Shown here in pieces: positions 1 to 8,989 of a stretch of 64,000 nt of DNA (its first letter is position 1; each line of letters starts with the position of its first letter). The stretch comes from JBBPZK01 sp965219175 (GTDB lineage Bacteria > Actinomycetota > Rubrobacteria > Rubrobacterales > Rubrobacteraceae). The notes under the pieces were generated by a model, which saw only the letters and a list, made by a program, of their open reading frames with translations, ran no database searches and had not been told where the DNA came from. The DNA is taken from NCBI GenBank assembly GCA_965219175.1, contig CBDCNI010000001.1, positions 2,604,001-2,668,000 of the forward strand, given 5' to 3'. The position numbers and the translations under genes are program-made.

Positions 1-1
1 A

Positions 2-1039
2 CAGACCGACGAGCATAGAGAGCCGGAACCGGAGAGCGTCCGAGAGTACCTGTCGAGATTTACACTCGACGAGGCGCCGTGGGATAAGCCGCCCAGTATC
101 GAAGACGTGAGCTTCCTGGCGCGCGGCGAGTACAGCCTGAATTACCTCGTTCGTAGTGGAGATTTCGGCTACGTGGCGCGGCTCGTCACCGGGACCCAGA
201 TCGGGCTTCCTCTCAGAGAGCAGGCCGTCTACGAGTTCGGCGCCCTCGGTCTCCTCGTTCCCTCCGGCGTCACCCCGGAGCCCTACCTCGTGGACCCCGA
301 GCCATCCGGTCTCCCGTACCCCCTGATCCTGGAACAGTACCTGCCCGGACGCCCCCTAAACTATTCTACCGACCTCGCCCCGGCCGCCCGCTGCGTCGCC
401 ACTATCCACAACCTCGGCGTCCCGGACAGGACCGGAGACCACCTCCAACTCCACCCAGACCCCGCTCCATCCATTCTGGGAGAGTCAAGAGAACTCGCCG
501 CCCCATACCTGGAATGGGAAGACGCCTCCGCCGAGAGCAAGGCTGCCCTCCGCAAAGGATTCGAGAAGATAGAGAAGTTCCTGGAGCAGAAAGGTCTCTT
601 CACGGAAGAGGACCTCGCCATCGTCAACTATGACCTGAACACGCACAACTTCGTTGTAGAAGATGGCGGAGCCGGTGGAGAAGCGAAGCTCCTGGACTGG
701 GAGAAAGCGCGCATCGCCCCGCGCACCCAGGACCTGGCCCACTTCCTTCTGCCGACCACGACCCTCTGGCGAGACGCTACGGCGACGCTCCTCACCGAAG
801 ATCAAGAACGCGAGTTCATCGAAACCTATCTCTCCATCTGCCAGGTAACCGACACAGACAGGTTCCACACCCAGCTCGAAGCGATACGAACCATAGTCTC
901 GCTGCGCGCCGTCTCGTGGTGCGCCTGGGCGTTGCGGGAGACCGCGCAAAAGGAGCGACCCATCACAAACGAGGAGACCATGAACAAGAGCCGCGAATAC
1001 CTGGAACCTGCGTTCCTGGGGCGGCTCTTCGAAGGTTAA
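2..1039 (+). CDS. APH/choline-kinase-fold phosphotransferase (5' end outside window)
   Basis: This is a small-molecule kinase of the aminoglycoside/choline phosphotransferase fold. The catalytic-loop motif NYDLNTHN carries the base Asp, and LLDWE, about 20 residues later, carries the metal-binding Asp that replaces DFG. An N-lobe with a conserved Glu and the hinge-like LILEQYLPG precede it. The frame is open to the left edge (it reads QTDEHREPEPESV before the GTG at 107), so the true start is probably upstream and GTG 107 is only an internal candidate. The substrate cannot be inferred; the family covers antibiotics, choline, fructosamine and homoserine. The gene ends 79 bases before map and may belong to a different transcript. 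The fold call is firm, the role unknown. Confidence 0.75.
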   Translation, partial: QTDEHREPEPESVREYLSRFTLDEAPWDKPPSIEDVSFLARGEYSLNYLVRSGDFGYVARLVTGTQIGLPLREQAVYEFGALGLLVPSGVTPEPYLVDPEPSGLPYPLILEQYLPGRPLNYSTDLAPAARCVATIHNLGVPDRTGDHLQLHPDPAPSILGESRELAAPYLEWEDASAESKAALRKGFEKIEKFLEQKGLFTEEDLAIVNYDLNTHNFVVEDGGAGGEAKLLDWEKARIAPRTQDLAHFLLPTTTLWRDATATLLTEDQEREFIETYLSICQVTDTDRFHTQLEAIRTIVSLRAVSWCAWALRETAQKERPITNEETMNKSREYLEPAFLGRLFEG

Positions 1040-1118
1040 GGGAATCGTAAGGAAGAATCTGGGGAGCAGGTGTCGGGGCGTGCTACGATGCTTTTAGCCT
1101 ATGGAGTAGTGAAGGAGC

Positions 1119-1868
1119 TTGCCGTTGACCGTTGAATCCGAGAGAGACCTGGCGGGGCTACGCAAGGCCGGAGGGGTGGTTGCGCTCGCGCTCCGCGAGA
1201 TGAAGAGTAGCCTGGAGCCGGGAATGACTACCGGAGAGTTGGACGAGGTTGGGGCGCGGATCTTCGAGGAACAGGGGGCGCGTTCGGCGCCGAGGCTCGT
1301 GTACGGGTTTCCGGGAGTCAACTTGATCAGCGTGAACGACGAGGCGGTCCACGGCGTCCCCGGAGACCGGATTATAGAGCCCGGCGACCTGGTCAAGATC
1401 GACGTGACGGCCGAACTCGACGGCTACATCGCCGACGCGGCTGTAACAGTAGCCGTGCCGCCGGGACCTCCGGCACACGAGGAACTCAGGGACTGCGCCG
1501 AACGTGCTTTCCGGCGGGCGTTCGCCGTGGCGCGGGCGGGGCGTTCCATCGGTAAGATCGGACGCGCCATCGAGACCGAAGTCAACAAACGAGGCTTCAC
1601 CGTCCTCCCGGAGCTGCAAAGTCACGGTGTCGGAAAAACCATCCACGAATCTCCCACCATACCCAACTACTACGATCGGCGGTTCCTCGCGCCGCTCACT
1701 AAGGGACTCGTCATTACCATCGAGCCGATCATCTCCGCCGGTTCGTCCCAGACCGTCACGGCGGAAGATGGCTGGACCATCAAGACCGCCGACGGAAGCC
1801 CGGCCGCCCACCACGAGCATACCCTAGTCATCACGAAAGGTTCCCCGATAATTCTGACGGCGGCATGA
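1119..1868 (+). CDS. map: Methionine aminopeptidase, type I
   Basis: The enzyme removes the initiator methionine from nascent proteins in the cytoplasm. All five metal ligands of the pita-bread fold are visible: Asp95 (KIDVTAEL), Asp106 (YIADAAVT), His169 (QSHGVGKT), Glu202 (TIEPI) and Glu233 (HHEHTLVI). His79 in AVHGVPGD and His176 in TIHESP are the usual substrate-pocket histidines. The length, 249 aa, is normal for the bare type I catalytic domain without an N-terminal zinc-finger extension. The TTG start at 1119 follows a GAAGGAG ribosome site at 1111-1117. The stop overlaps the nucleoside hydrolase start (ATGA), so the two are translationally coupled. This copy is not in a ribosomal-protein operon, so it may be a second map gene. 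Confidence 0.92.
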   Translation: MPLTVESERDLAGLRKAGGVVALALREMKSSLEPGMTTGELDEVGARIFEEQGARSAPRLVYGFPGVNLISVNDEAVHGVPGDRIIEPGDLVKIDVTAELDGYIADAAVTVAVPPGPPAHEELRDCAERAFRRAFAVARAGRSIGKIGRAIETEVNKRGFTVLPELQSHGVGKTIHESPTIPNYYDRRFLAPLTKGLVITIEPIISAGSSQTVTAEDGWTIKTADGSPAAHHEHTLVITKGSPIILTAA

Positions 1869-2752
1869 ACCAGAACCCTCCCCGCGTAGTCCTGGACTGC
1901 GATACGGCAAACGAGATCGACGACCAGTTCGCCATAGCCCACGCGTTGGGCCTTCCGCAGGGGACCTTCGACGTGCGAGGCGTCGTCTCCGTCCACAACA
2001 CGACCGCCCACGGCCCCGCTTCGAGAGATCTGTATCAGGAGGAGGCAGAGCGGGTAGTCGCCCTCTGCGGCGAGAGAGTCCCCTGCATACCCGGCGCGGA
2101 GCATCCGATGGAGACCCGCGAAGATCCGGTCGGGAGCCCTGGACTCGACTTCCTGGTGGAAGAAGCCCGGCGCGGCCCGCTGACCGTACTCGCCACCGGC
2201 CCGGCGACGGATGTAGCCTCGCTCTTACTCACAGCGCCCGAGGTGCGCGAGAACCTGCGAGTGGTTTGGCTCGGTGGTTTCGGGGACGAGGAGACCTACG
2301 GAAAGTGGGAGTACCGGATGGGAGAGCTGAACGGCCGTGCGGACATCGCCGCCTGGCGGACGCTCTTCGAGACGAGCGTGGACCTGTTGCTCGTGCCTGG
2401 CTGGCCCGCGCCCGCGAAAGTCACGGTGGAGGCAGGGCCGTTCGCGGAGGAGCTACGTTCTCTCGAAAGGCCCGTCGCCGACTATCTAGCGGAGATACTG
2501 CTCGCGTGGGTCGATGAGAATGAAGGAGAGAAAGGGGAGCAGCGGAAGATCATCTGGGACGTGTCGTGCGTGGCTGCCGTCGCGGATCCGGAGGCCGTAA
2601 CCATCGAGAAGCTCGCACTGCCGGCCCTAGACGCGGCGGCGGCCCATGACTTCGGCAGCCGGGGACGAGAGGTGGATGCGGTCACGGACCTCGACGCTGA
2701 GCGGGTGCTCTCCGGGATGATGGCGGCACTCGCGAGGCATCCGGGCAGGTAA
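1865..2752 (+). CDS. Nucleoside hydrolase (IUNH family)
   Basis: It is predicted to hydrolyse the N-glycosidic bond of nucleosides to free base and ribose. The N-terminal DCDTANEIDDQFA (about residues 10-22) is the Asp cluster that binds Ca2+ and ribose in inosine-uridine nucleoside hydrolases; VLATGPATDVASLL is the second conserved block. The length of 295 aa is usual for the family. The ATG start overlaps the map stop by 4 bases. A YnjBCD-like ABC importer follows about 110 bases downstream on the same strand, which fits salvage of an imported nucleoside or related compound, but that link is inference. Base preference cannot be read from the sequence. Confidence 0.85.
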   Translation: MNQNPPRVVLDCDTANEIDDQFAIAHALGLPQGTFDVRGVVSVHNTTAHGPASRDLYQEEAERVVALCGERVPCIPGAEHPMETREDPVGSPGLDFLVEEARRGPLTVLATGPATDVASLLLTAPEVRENLRVVWLGGFGDEETYGKWEYRMGELNGRADIAAWRTLFETSVDLLLVPGWPAPAKVTVEAGPFAEELRSLERPVADYLAEILLAWVDENEGEKGEQRKIIWDVSCVAAVADPEAVTIEKLALPALDAAAAHDFGSRGREVDAVTDLDAERVLSGMMAALARHPGR

Positions 2753-2865
2753 GATGCCTGATCCATGACCGCCTACGAACCGTAGGTGTGCATGCACGCG
2801 AGTGTAGAATTTGTTCCCGGTAGCCGATGCTGCCGACGCAAGGAAGCAGGAGAGGAAAGCAAGAA

Positions 2866-4113
2866 TTGAAGCTTCGAGTCTTATTGTGCGTCGTGTTGGC
2901 GGCCATCCTGATACCAACTCTCGCCGCTTGCGGCGGGTCCACCGGCTCTTCGGACGACGGCACAAACACCCAGGGTGAGAAGCGTCCGTTCTCGGCGCTC
3001 GAGAAAGAGGCGCGCGGCTCGACCGTCAACTTCTCCATGTACGGCGGGGACGACTCCATCAACGCCTACGTGGACGATTACGTCGCGCCCCAACTCAAGA
3101 AGAAGTACGACATCACCCTGAAAAGGACTCCCCTCCCGGACACTGCGGACGCCGTGAACAAGCTCTTGAACGAGAAGACCGCCGGTAAAGACAGAGGCAC
3201 GATGGACCTCGTCTGGATCAACGGCGAGAACTTCGCCACCGGGGCCGACGCGAACCTCTGGTTCGGTCCCTGGGCGAAGAAACTACCGAACGCGAAATAC
3301 ATCGACTGGAAAAACCAGAGCATCAACCACGACTTCGGCTACCCGGTAAAAGGCCACGAAGCCCCATGGGGCAAAGCCCAGTTCGTCATGATCTACGACT
3401 CCGCGAAGGTCAAGGACCCACCGAAGGACACGAAAGAGCTACTGGCCTGGACCAAGAAGCATCCCGGCCGCTTCACCTATCCGGCCCCTCCGGACTTCAC
3501 CGGCAACGCCTTCGTCGAGCAAATGTTCTACGGCGTCACCGGAGAGATAAAACCCTTCCAGAAGCCGTTCGACAAGAGCGTCTTCGACAAGAAATCCTCC
3601 AAACTCTACGACTACCTGAACAAGCTGGAGCCACACCTGTGGCGCAACGGAAGCACGTATCCCGAGTCCTCTACCAAGCTGGACGAGCTGTACCAGAACG
3701 GCGAGGTCTGGCTGGACATGAGCTACAACCCGCAGTTGGCCCAGCGCCAGATCGAGAAAGGCCTCTTCCCGAAGACGAGCCGCACGTACCTGCTCGACGG
3801 CGGAACCCTGAACAACACCCACTACGTCGCCATCCCGTACAACGCGCCTAACAAGGCCGGGGCGCAGGTGGTGGCAAACTTCCTGGAGAGCCCGGAGGCC
3901 CAGATCAAGAAACAGGACCCGAAAGGCTGGGGCGACCTGACGGCCTTGGACATAAGCCGCCTGCCTAAGGACGCACAGAAGAAGTTCGCTAAACTCGACG
4001 GCCCGGCGACACTCTCGGCCGGCGAGCTCCAGAAAAACCGTGTCCCGGAAGCCCGCTCCAAGTGGCTGCTCTCGCTCCAGGACGGGTGGCGGAGCAAGGT
4101 GCTCAAGAAGTAA
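2866..4113 (+). CDS. ABC importer substrate-binding lipoprotein, YnjB-like
   Basis: This is an extracytoplasmic solute-binding protein anchored by a lipid. The signal peptide KLRVLLCVVLAAILIPTLAA is followed by the lipobox cysteine in LAACGG. The motif DLVWINGENF and the general layout match the YnjB/COG4134 group rather than typical sugar-binding proteins. I prefer TTG 2866 (MKLRVLL..., 415 aa) over ATG 2827, because an AGGAGAGG ribosome site at 2848-2855 sits correctly for it and it puts the charged n-region right before the hydrophobic core. It is the first gene of a four-gene importer with both permeases and the ATPase downstream. The substrate is unknown; thiamine, a nucleoside or a metal complex are possible. 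Confidence 0.82.
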   Translation: MKLRVLLCVVLAAILIPTLAACGGSTGSSDDGTNTQGEKRPFSALEKEARGSTVNFSMYGGDDSINAYVDDYVAPQLKKKYDITLKRTPLPDTADAVNKLLNEKTAGKDRGTMDLVWINGENFATGADANLWFGPWAKKLPNAKYIDWKNQSINHDFGYPVKGHEAPWGKAQFVMIYDSAKVKDPPKDTKELLAWTKKHPGRFTYPAPPDFTGNAFVEQMFYGVTGEIKPFQKPFDKSVFDKKSSKLYDYLNKLEPHLWRNGSTYPESSTKLDELYQNGEVWLDMSYNPQLAQRQIEKGLFPKTSRTYLLDGGTLNNTHYVAIPYNAPNKAGAQVVANFLESPEAQIKKQDPKGWGDLTALDISRLPKDAQKKFAKLDGPATLSAGELQKNRVPEARSKWLLSLQDGWRSKVLKK

Positions 4114-4116
4114 CTT

Positions 4117-4968
4117 TTGGGCGGAAGGGTCAAGATATTCCTGCTACTCACTCCGGCTCTGCTGGTGGTCGGGGTGCTTTTTGCGGGCGGCCTAGTTTCC
4201 GCCCTGGTCCAGTCCCTCGGATACATGCCGGCCATCGGGCAGACGACCATCAGCCTCGACGCCTACCGAAAGGTCCTGACGGACGGCGATTTCCTTAGCT
4301 CGCTCTTTTTGACGCTGTACGTGGCGGGCGCTTCGACTAGTATCTCCACGGTGCTGGCGGTGCTCGCGGCCTTAGCTTTGAGGAGGAGCAGCGGGCGTGT
4401 CTCGTCGGTCGTGTTCCAGTTGCCGATCACGATCCCCCACCTCGTCGCCGCCGTCGGCATCGCGCTCGTCGTCTCCCAGACGGGGCTCGGGGCGCGGGTT
4501 GCGGACGCTCTCGGCCTGATCGGTCAACCCAGAGACTTCCCCGCCCTCCTCTACGACAAATACTCAATCGGTATCATCCTCACCTATGTCTGGAAGGAAA
4601 CACCTTTCATAGCGCTCGTCGTGCTCGCTTCCTTGCGGGGCGTCGCCGCTGAACTCGAAGACGTTGCGCGTACCCTCGGGGCGGGAGCGTGGCAGAGGTT
4701 CTGGTACGTCGTGTTCCCGGTGATATCGCCTGGGATAGTGGCGGCGAGCCTCATAGTCTTCGCGTTTACGTTCGGGGCTTTCGAGGTGCCGTTCTTGCTC
4801 GGCAAGAGCTACCCGACGATACTTCCGGTGACGGCCTACAACGAGTACCGGGACATAGAGCTTACCTCCCGTCCGATAGCGATGGCGATCAACATCCTCA
4901 TCTCCCTGGTGACCGCCGCCTTCGCCGCCGCCTACCTCCGCGTCGCGAGGGACCTCGGTCGTGGATAA
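4117..4968 (+). CDS. ABC importer permease 1 (YnjC-like half)
   Basis: An integral membrane permease of the binding-protein-dependent type. Several hydrophobic segments are visible, starting with KIFLLLTPALLVVGVLFAGG. The cytoplasmic coupling loop reads ELEDVARTLGA followed by an aromatic stretch and PVISPGI, the EAA motif that docks on the ATPase. The TTG start lies 3 bases after the substrate-binding-protein stop and the 3' end overlaps the next permease by 8 bases. With the next gene it forms the two membrane halves of the transporter; in E. coli YnjC both halves are fused, whereas here they are separate genes. Confidence 0.85.
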   Translation: MGGRVKIFLLLTPALLVVGVLFAGGLVSALVQSLGYMPAIGQTTISLDAYRKVLTDGDFLSSLFLTLYVAGASTSISTVLAVLAALALRRSSGRVSSVVFQLPITIPHLVAAVGIALVVSQTGLGARVADALGLIGQPRDFPALLYDKYSIGIILTYVWKETPFIALVVLASLRGVAAELEDVARTLGAGAWQRFWYVVFPVISPGIVAASLIVFAFTFGAFEVPFLLGKSYPTILPVTAYNEYRDIELTSRPIAMAINILISLVTAAFAAAYLRVARDLGRG

Positions 4969-5779
4969 ACGCCGAAGCAACATCGGGCTCGCGCTGGTGG
5001 CTGCGGTGGTCGTGTTACCGTTCGTCCCGCTCGTCCTCTGGACTTTCGCCGGGGAGTGGCGTTTCCCGGACCTGCTGCCGACGGAGTGGTCGTTGCGGGG
5101 CGTCCGGTACCTGCTTGAGCCGGGCGGGAAAGTCTTATCGGCGACGTTGACGAGTTTGCTGATCGGGGTTTCGGTGGCGCTCGCGTCAGTCGTGGTCGGG
5201 CTGCCGGCCGGGATGGCACTCGGCGGCTACGAGTGGCGCTTTAAGGGAGTCGTGATCTTCTTTATCCTACTGCCGATACTCGTCCCGCCGCTAGCCTCGA
5301 CGATGGGCATCCACCTGACGTTTATCCGGCTCGGGCTGGCGGACACAGTGTTCGGGGTGTTCCTGGTCCATCTGGTACCGACGGTCCCCTACACGGCCGT
5401 CATCTTGACCAGCGTCTTCGCCGAGCGGACGGGAGAGTTGGAGGAAGCCGCGCGCACGCTCGGGGCGAATCCCTGGCAGGCGTTCTTGCGCGTCACACTG
5501 CCGGAGGTCGCGCCTGGGGTTGCGGTGGCCGGGTTGTTCGCGTTCCTCATCTCCTGGGGCCAGTACATCCTGACGCTCCTTATAGGAGGCGGCAACGTAG
5601 TCACCCTCCCGATGCTCCTCTTCTCGGCCGCCTCCGGCAACGACCCGGTCCACACCTCGGCCCTCGCCCTGGTCTTCGCGGTTCCAGCTATCCTCGCCCT
5701 CGTCGTCGCCCTCCGCTTCCTGAAACCGGGCGAGAAAAGCGGAGGCCGGGGCTTCCTGGGACTCGGGAAAGTCTCTTGA
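4961..5779 (+). CDS. ABC importer permease 2
   Basis: This is the second membrane half of the importer. The EAA coupling loop ELEEAARTLGANPWQAF then LPEVAPGV lies near residue 160, and hydrophobic segments fill the rest of its 272 aa. The GTG start is inside the end of permease 1 and the stop overlaps the ATPase start, so the three genes are read as one translationally coupled unit. The C-terminus ends in a basic cytoplasmic tail (FLKPGEKSGGRGF). Confidence 0.85.
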   Translation: MDKRRSNIGLALVAAVVVLPFVPLVLWTFAGEWRFPDLLPTEWSLRGVRYLLEPGGKVLSATLTSLLIGVSVALASVVVGLPAGMALGGYEWRFKGVVIFFILLPILVPPLASTMGIHLTFIRLGLADTVFGVFLVHLVPTVPYTAVILTSVFAERTGELEEAARTLGANPWQAFLRVTLPEVAPGVAVAGLFAFLISWGQYILTLLIGGGNVVTLPMLLFSAASGNDPVHTSALALVFAVPAILALVVALRFLKPGEKSGGRGFLGLGKVS

Positions 5780-6807
5780 GCGCTAGACTGGAACTGCAAG
5801 GTCTCTCCCACAGCTACGCTCGCGGCGATGAACCGGCGCTCTCGGAGCTATCGCTCGCGGTCGAGCCGGGGGAGTTGGTGGCGTTGCTCGGGCCGTCGGG
5901 CTGCGGAAAGACCACGGCGTTGAAGATAGTGGCCGGGCTGCTGCGGCCAACAGCGGGAGACGTGCTGGTGAACGGGCACTCTGTCGTCGGCGTGCCGCCG
6001 GAGAAACGGGAGGCGGCGATGGTCTTCCAGAAGTCGCTTCTCTTCCCGCACATGAGCGTCGAGGCGAACGTCGGATTCGGGCTCAGGATGCGCCGCGTTT
6101 CGCACAAGGAGTCGTCTAAGAAGATCCAGGACGCGCTCCGGCGGGTCAGGATGGAAGGCTTCGCGGACAGGAAGCCGGACGAACTCTCCGGCGGCCAGCA
6201 GCAGCGGGTGGCGCTGGCGCGGGCGCTCGTAACGGGGCCGCGGCTCTTGCTCCTGGACGAACCCCTAAGCGCCCTCGACGCGAACCTCAGGGAGGAGATG
6301 CGCGGGCTCATAAAGCGTCTCCAGCGCGAGGGCGGCTACACGACGGTCTTCGTCACCCACGACCAGGAAGAAGCGGTAGTCCTGGCAGACCGTATCGCCC
6401 TGATCTTCGACGGCAAGCTCCAGATGTACGACCGGCCCGAGGCTTTCTACGACCGCCCGGTAAACCGAGCCGCCGCCCGATTCTTCGGGGCGACCAACTT
6501 CATCGAGGGCCACGCCGAAAACGGCTCCGTAAAGACCAGCCTTGGAGAACTAAAGCTGGACGAGCCAGCCACGCACGGCGACGTCACCCTCACGATCCGT
6601 CCCGAAGCCGTCAGGATCGAAAGTGGCGAGAACTCTTTCCCGGCCCGCGTGGCATCGGCGACCTTCCTCGGGACGCAGGTCCACTACACCTTCGAAGCGC
6701 ACGACGCCAGCCTCCGGGCGGCCTTGCCGCCTCACGTCCGGCTGACGGTCGGGGACGAGATAACGGCCCGCCTCCCGGCCGAGTCGCTGTGGGCGATCGA
6801 AGGCTAG
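5776..6807 (+). CDS. ABC importer ATPase with TOBE domain
   Basis: This ATPase energises the importer encoded just upstream. It has Walker A GPSGCGKTT (residues 39-47), Q-loop MVFQKSLLF, signature LSGGQQQ, Walker B LLLLDEP, D-loop SALD and switch HD in FVTHDQEEA. The region after about residue 240 forms a TOBE domain, as in the spermidine/iron/thiamine and maltose (PotA/FbpC/MalK) groups; such domains often bind the regulator or substrate. The TTG start overlaps the permease stop. Its 3' end overlaps the convergent Nudix gene by 4 bases, so there is no room for a separate terminator between them. Confidence 0.9.
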   Translation: MSARLELQGLSHSYARGDEPALSELSLAVEPGELVALLGPSGCGKTTALKIVAGLLRPTAGDVLVNGHSVVGVPPEKREAAMVFQKSLLFPHMSVEANVGFGLRMRRVSHKESSKKIQDALRRVRMEGFADRKPDELSGGQQQRVALARALVTGPRLLLLDEPLSALDANLREEMRGLIKRLQREGGYTTVFVTHDQEEAVVLADRIALIFDGKLQMYDRPEAFYDRPVNRAAARFFGATNFIEGHAENGSVKTSLGELKLDEPATHGDVTLTIRPEAVRIESGENSFPARVASATFLGTQVHYTFEAHDASLRAALPPHVRLTVGDEITARLPAESLWAIEG

Positions 6808-7196
6808 CGTAGAGCGTCGGTTACTATCTCACGGTGGTCGAAGGCCAGTTCGACGGCGTCCGGGGCGAGGACTTCCACTTCCGATGCGTCGGAGGCGGCC
6901 TGCATCTGTCCGCTCAAGGTACGGGCGAGGAAAGCGACGCTAACGTTGTGGCCTCGGGGGTCGCGTTCCGGTTCGGAGTAGACGCCGACTAGGCGGGTGA
7001 TCTCGACCTTGAGGCCCGTCTCTTCTTCCGTCTCGCGGACGGCGGCTTGCTCGACGGTCTCCCCCACCTCGACGAATCCACCCGGCAACGCCCACTGTCC
7101 TTCGAAAGGGTCGTGACCTCGGCGCACCAAGACTATTCCCTCTTTCATGGGTATAACGATGTCCACCATAAGCTTCGGGGTCTCGGGACCGGCCAT
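6804..7196 (-). CDS. Nudix hydrolase
   Basis: A pyrophosphohydrolase acting on a nucleoside diphosphate linked to another group. The Nudix box GGFVEVGETVEQAAVRETEE followed by ETGL (about residues 39-62) keeps the metal-binding glutamates (REtEEetG). At 130 aa it is a minimal single-domain member, resembling the ADP-ribose pyrophosphatase/MutT-like subgroup. A perfect GGAGGT site precedes the ATG. It is convergent with, and overlaps, the ABC ATPase gene. The specific substrate cannot be told from the sequence. Confidence 0.88.
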   Translation of the reverse strand: MAGPETPKLMVDIVIPMKEGIVLVRRGHDPFEGQWALPGGFVEVGETVEQAAVRETEEETGLKVEITRLVGVYSEPERDPRGHNVSVAFLARTLSGQMQAASDASEVEVLAPDAVELAFDHREIVTDALR

Positions 7197-7274
7197 TCTT
7201 CTACCTCCAGGATCTGGTATCTACGCGAAAGTATTACCCGCCGCCAGCGGGCGCGACACCTCCGGGCGCCTCTC

Positions 7275-8231
7275 TTACGGCTCAATCTCGGCGAGTAGCT
7301 CCGCGCACTCTAGCGCCTGGTCCCAGATCTCCACACCCCCATCCTCACCCACCCGGAAAGCCGCGCGAACGGTCTTGGCGAAACCCCAACCCCAGACACG
7401 CCACGGGTCGAACCCGAGCTCTTCGGACAACTTGCGCACCCGGCGCTCCAGGATCCCACCGGGACGTGGTTCTTGCAGCAGCCAGTCCGGGTTGTGGAGT
7501 AAGGGCGCGACCTCGTAGGCTGGATCCCCGACGACTCCCTTCGGGTCGATCGCGAGCCACGGGCCGCGCTCTACATCCGAAACGGACAGTATGTTCTCTT
7601 GGTGGAGGTCGCCGTGCAGAAGGACCGTCTCTTCTTGGGAAGAGATCAGCTCCGCAAATAGCGACTCGGCACGCTCCACCAGCGTCTCCGGCATCGGGCC
7701 GGTCCCTCCATCGAAACGGTCCCTGAGCCGGTGGAACCCTCCCGCCCATATAGACACCGCCAAGAATCCATGATCCGACGTTACTGGGCGGTGCAGCTTT
7801 CGTATAACGTCCGCCACCGCCGAGGTAGACGCCTCCTCGCCCCGAACGTCGTACAGCGACACGCCTGGCTCCAAGCGCTCCATCAGCATCGCCCCGAGAC
7901 CCAAGTCTAGTTCCAGCAGCCGAACCGCGCCCCGGCCGTCGAAGGCTTCTAGCGCCAGCGCCCCGGAGGCGAACTCTTCGTCTCCCGGCACGCAGAGCTT
8001 GAGGACGGCGGGCGTACCGTCGGCGCGTCGGACGGGGGCGACCCAGTTGTACCAGATCCCCGCGAAGGGTTGCCCCACACTGTCGAGCTCCCACCGTTCC
8101 CGCAGAGAAGAGACGAGCACCGGCAATCGGCGGAGCCACTCCTCGCCCTCCACGCCGCGCATCCGGGCGACGTTCCGGGCCATCCGGTCGGGGATGAAGA
8201 GCGAACCTTCGATTTTACGTCCGCCGTGCAT
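7275..8231 (-). CDS. Aminoglycoside/hydroxyurea-type antibiotic kinase homologue (APH(6)-like)
   Basis: A kinase-fold phosphotransferase of 318 aa. HGDLHQENIL contains the catalytic Asp and metal-binding Asn; LAIDPKGVVGDPAYEV contains the second metal-binding Asp. The phrase IDPKGVVGDPAYE and the N-terminal layout resemble streptomycin 6-phosphotransferases and hydroxyurea phosphotransferases. The ribosome site GGAGGTCC stands before the ATG. The adjacent metallophosphoesterase is divergent, with a shared 98-base region. Chromosomal members of this family often give low or no resistance and may act on an endogenous metabolite; a resistance role is inference. Confidence 0.78.
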   Translation of the reverse strand: MHGGRKIEGSLFIPDRMARNVARMRGVEGEEWLRRLPVLVSSLRERWELDSVGQPFAGIWYNWVAPVRRADGTPAVLKLCVPGDEEFASGALALEAFDGRGAVRLLELDLGLGAMLMERLEPGVSLYDVRGEEASTSAVADVIRKLHRPVTSDHGFLAVSIWAGGFHRLRDRFDGGTGPMPETLVERAESLFAELISSQEETVLLHGDLHQENILSVSDVERGPWLAIDPKGVVGDPAYEVAPLLHNPDWLLQEPRPGGILERRVRKLSEELGFDPWRVWGWGFAKTVRAAFRVGEDGGVEIWDQALECAELLAEIEP

Positions 8232-8329
8232 ACCGGACCTCCGGCAACGGTCGGGGAATTGATCTTGTCGAGTCCAGTATAGTCGCGCGGCGGTGAGGAC
8301 GGTATGATGGAGTTGGTGGAAAGGCGAAC

Positions 8330-8935
8330 ATGAAAGTCTTGTGCATCAGCGACCGGGTGGAGCAAGTGCTCTACGGTCCGAACCTCACGTCTTATGCGAA
8401 CGGGGTCGAGGCGGTCATCTCCTGCGGGGACCTGCCGTTCGAGTACCTGGAGTACATCGTTACCTTCCTGGGCGTGCCGCTCTACTACGTGCTCGGCAAC
8501 CACGACCCAGGGCCGGATGGACCCGAATATCCGGGGGGATGCACGCCTTTGGACGGACGGATCGAGACTGTGGGAGACGTGACGCTCGCCGGCCTCTCGG
8601 GCTCGATGCTGTACTCCGGCGGCCCGAACCAGTACACCGAGCGTCAGATGCGCCGCCGAACGCGGTCTCTCTCGGCCCGCATCCGCTACCGCAGCCTGCT
8701 TGGCAAGCCGTCTCCGCGCGTCATCGTCACCCACGCCGCCCCTTATGGCCTCGGGGATCGCGAGGACCTGTGCCACACGGGGTTCGAGTCGTTTCTGGGG
8801 CTTATGGACCGTCACCGGGCGCCGCTCTGGCTCCACGGTCACATACACCTGATGAGCCCGCTGGAAGAGCGGGTGACGGGCCGGGGAGAGACGAAAATAG
8901 TCAACGTCTACGGTCATCGCATCCTCGAAGTGTAG
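8330..8935 (+). CDS. Calcineurin-like metallophosphoesterase
   Basis: A dimetal phosphoesterase of 201 aa. The metal-binding blocks are in family order: VISCGDLPFEYLEY (GD), VLGNHDPG (GNHD), VTHAAP (H) and LHGHIHL (GHxH). The usual first D-x-H block is weak: the N-terminus reads KVLCISDRVEQ, with the Asp present but no His two residues later. This places it among the shorter YfcE/MPP_superfamily variants that lack one ligand. A GGAAAGG ribosome site precedes the ATG. It probably acts on a nucleotide or phosphodiester; no substrate can be assigned. Confidence 0.82.
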   Translation: MKVLCISDRVEQVLYGPNLTSYANGVEAVISCGDLPFEYLEYIVTFLGVPLYYVLGNHDPGPDGPEYPGGCTPLDGRIETVGDVTLAGLSGSMLYSGGPNQYTERQMRRRTRSLSARIRYRSLLGKPSPRVIVTHAAPYGLGDREDLCHTGFESFLGLMDRHRAPLWLHGHIHLMSPLEERVTGRGETKIVNVYGHRILEV

Positions 8936-8989
8936 ATTCTCGGTCCCCAAAGCCTTGTTCTCTCGCGTGGGGCAGTATAGATTCTGTCT

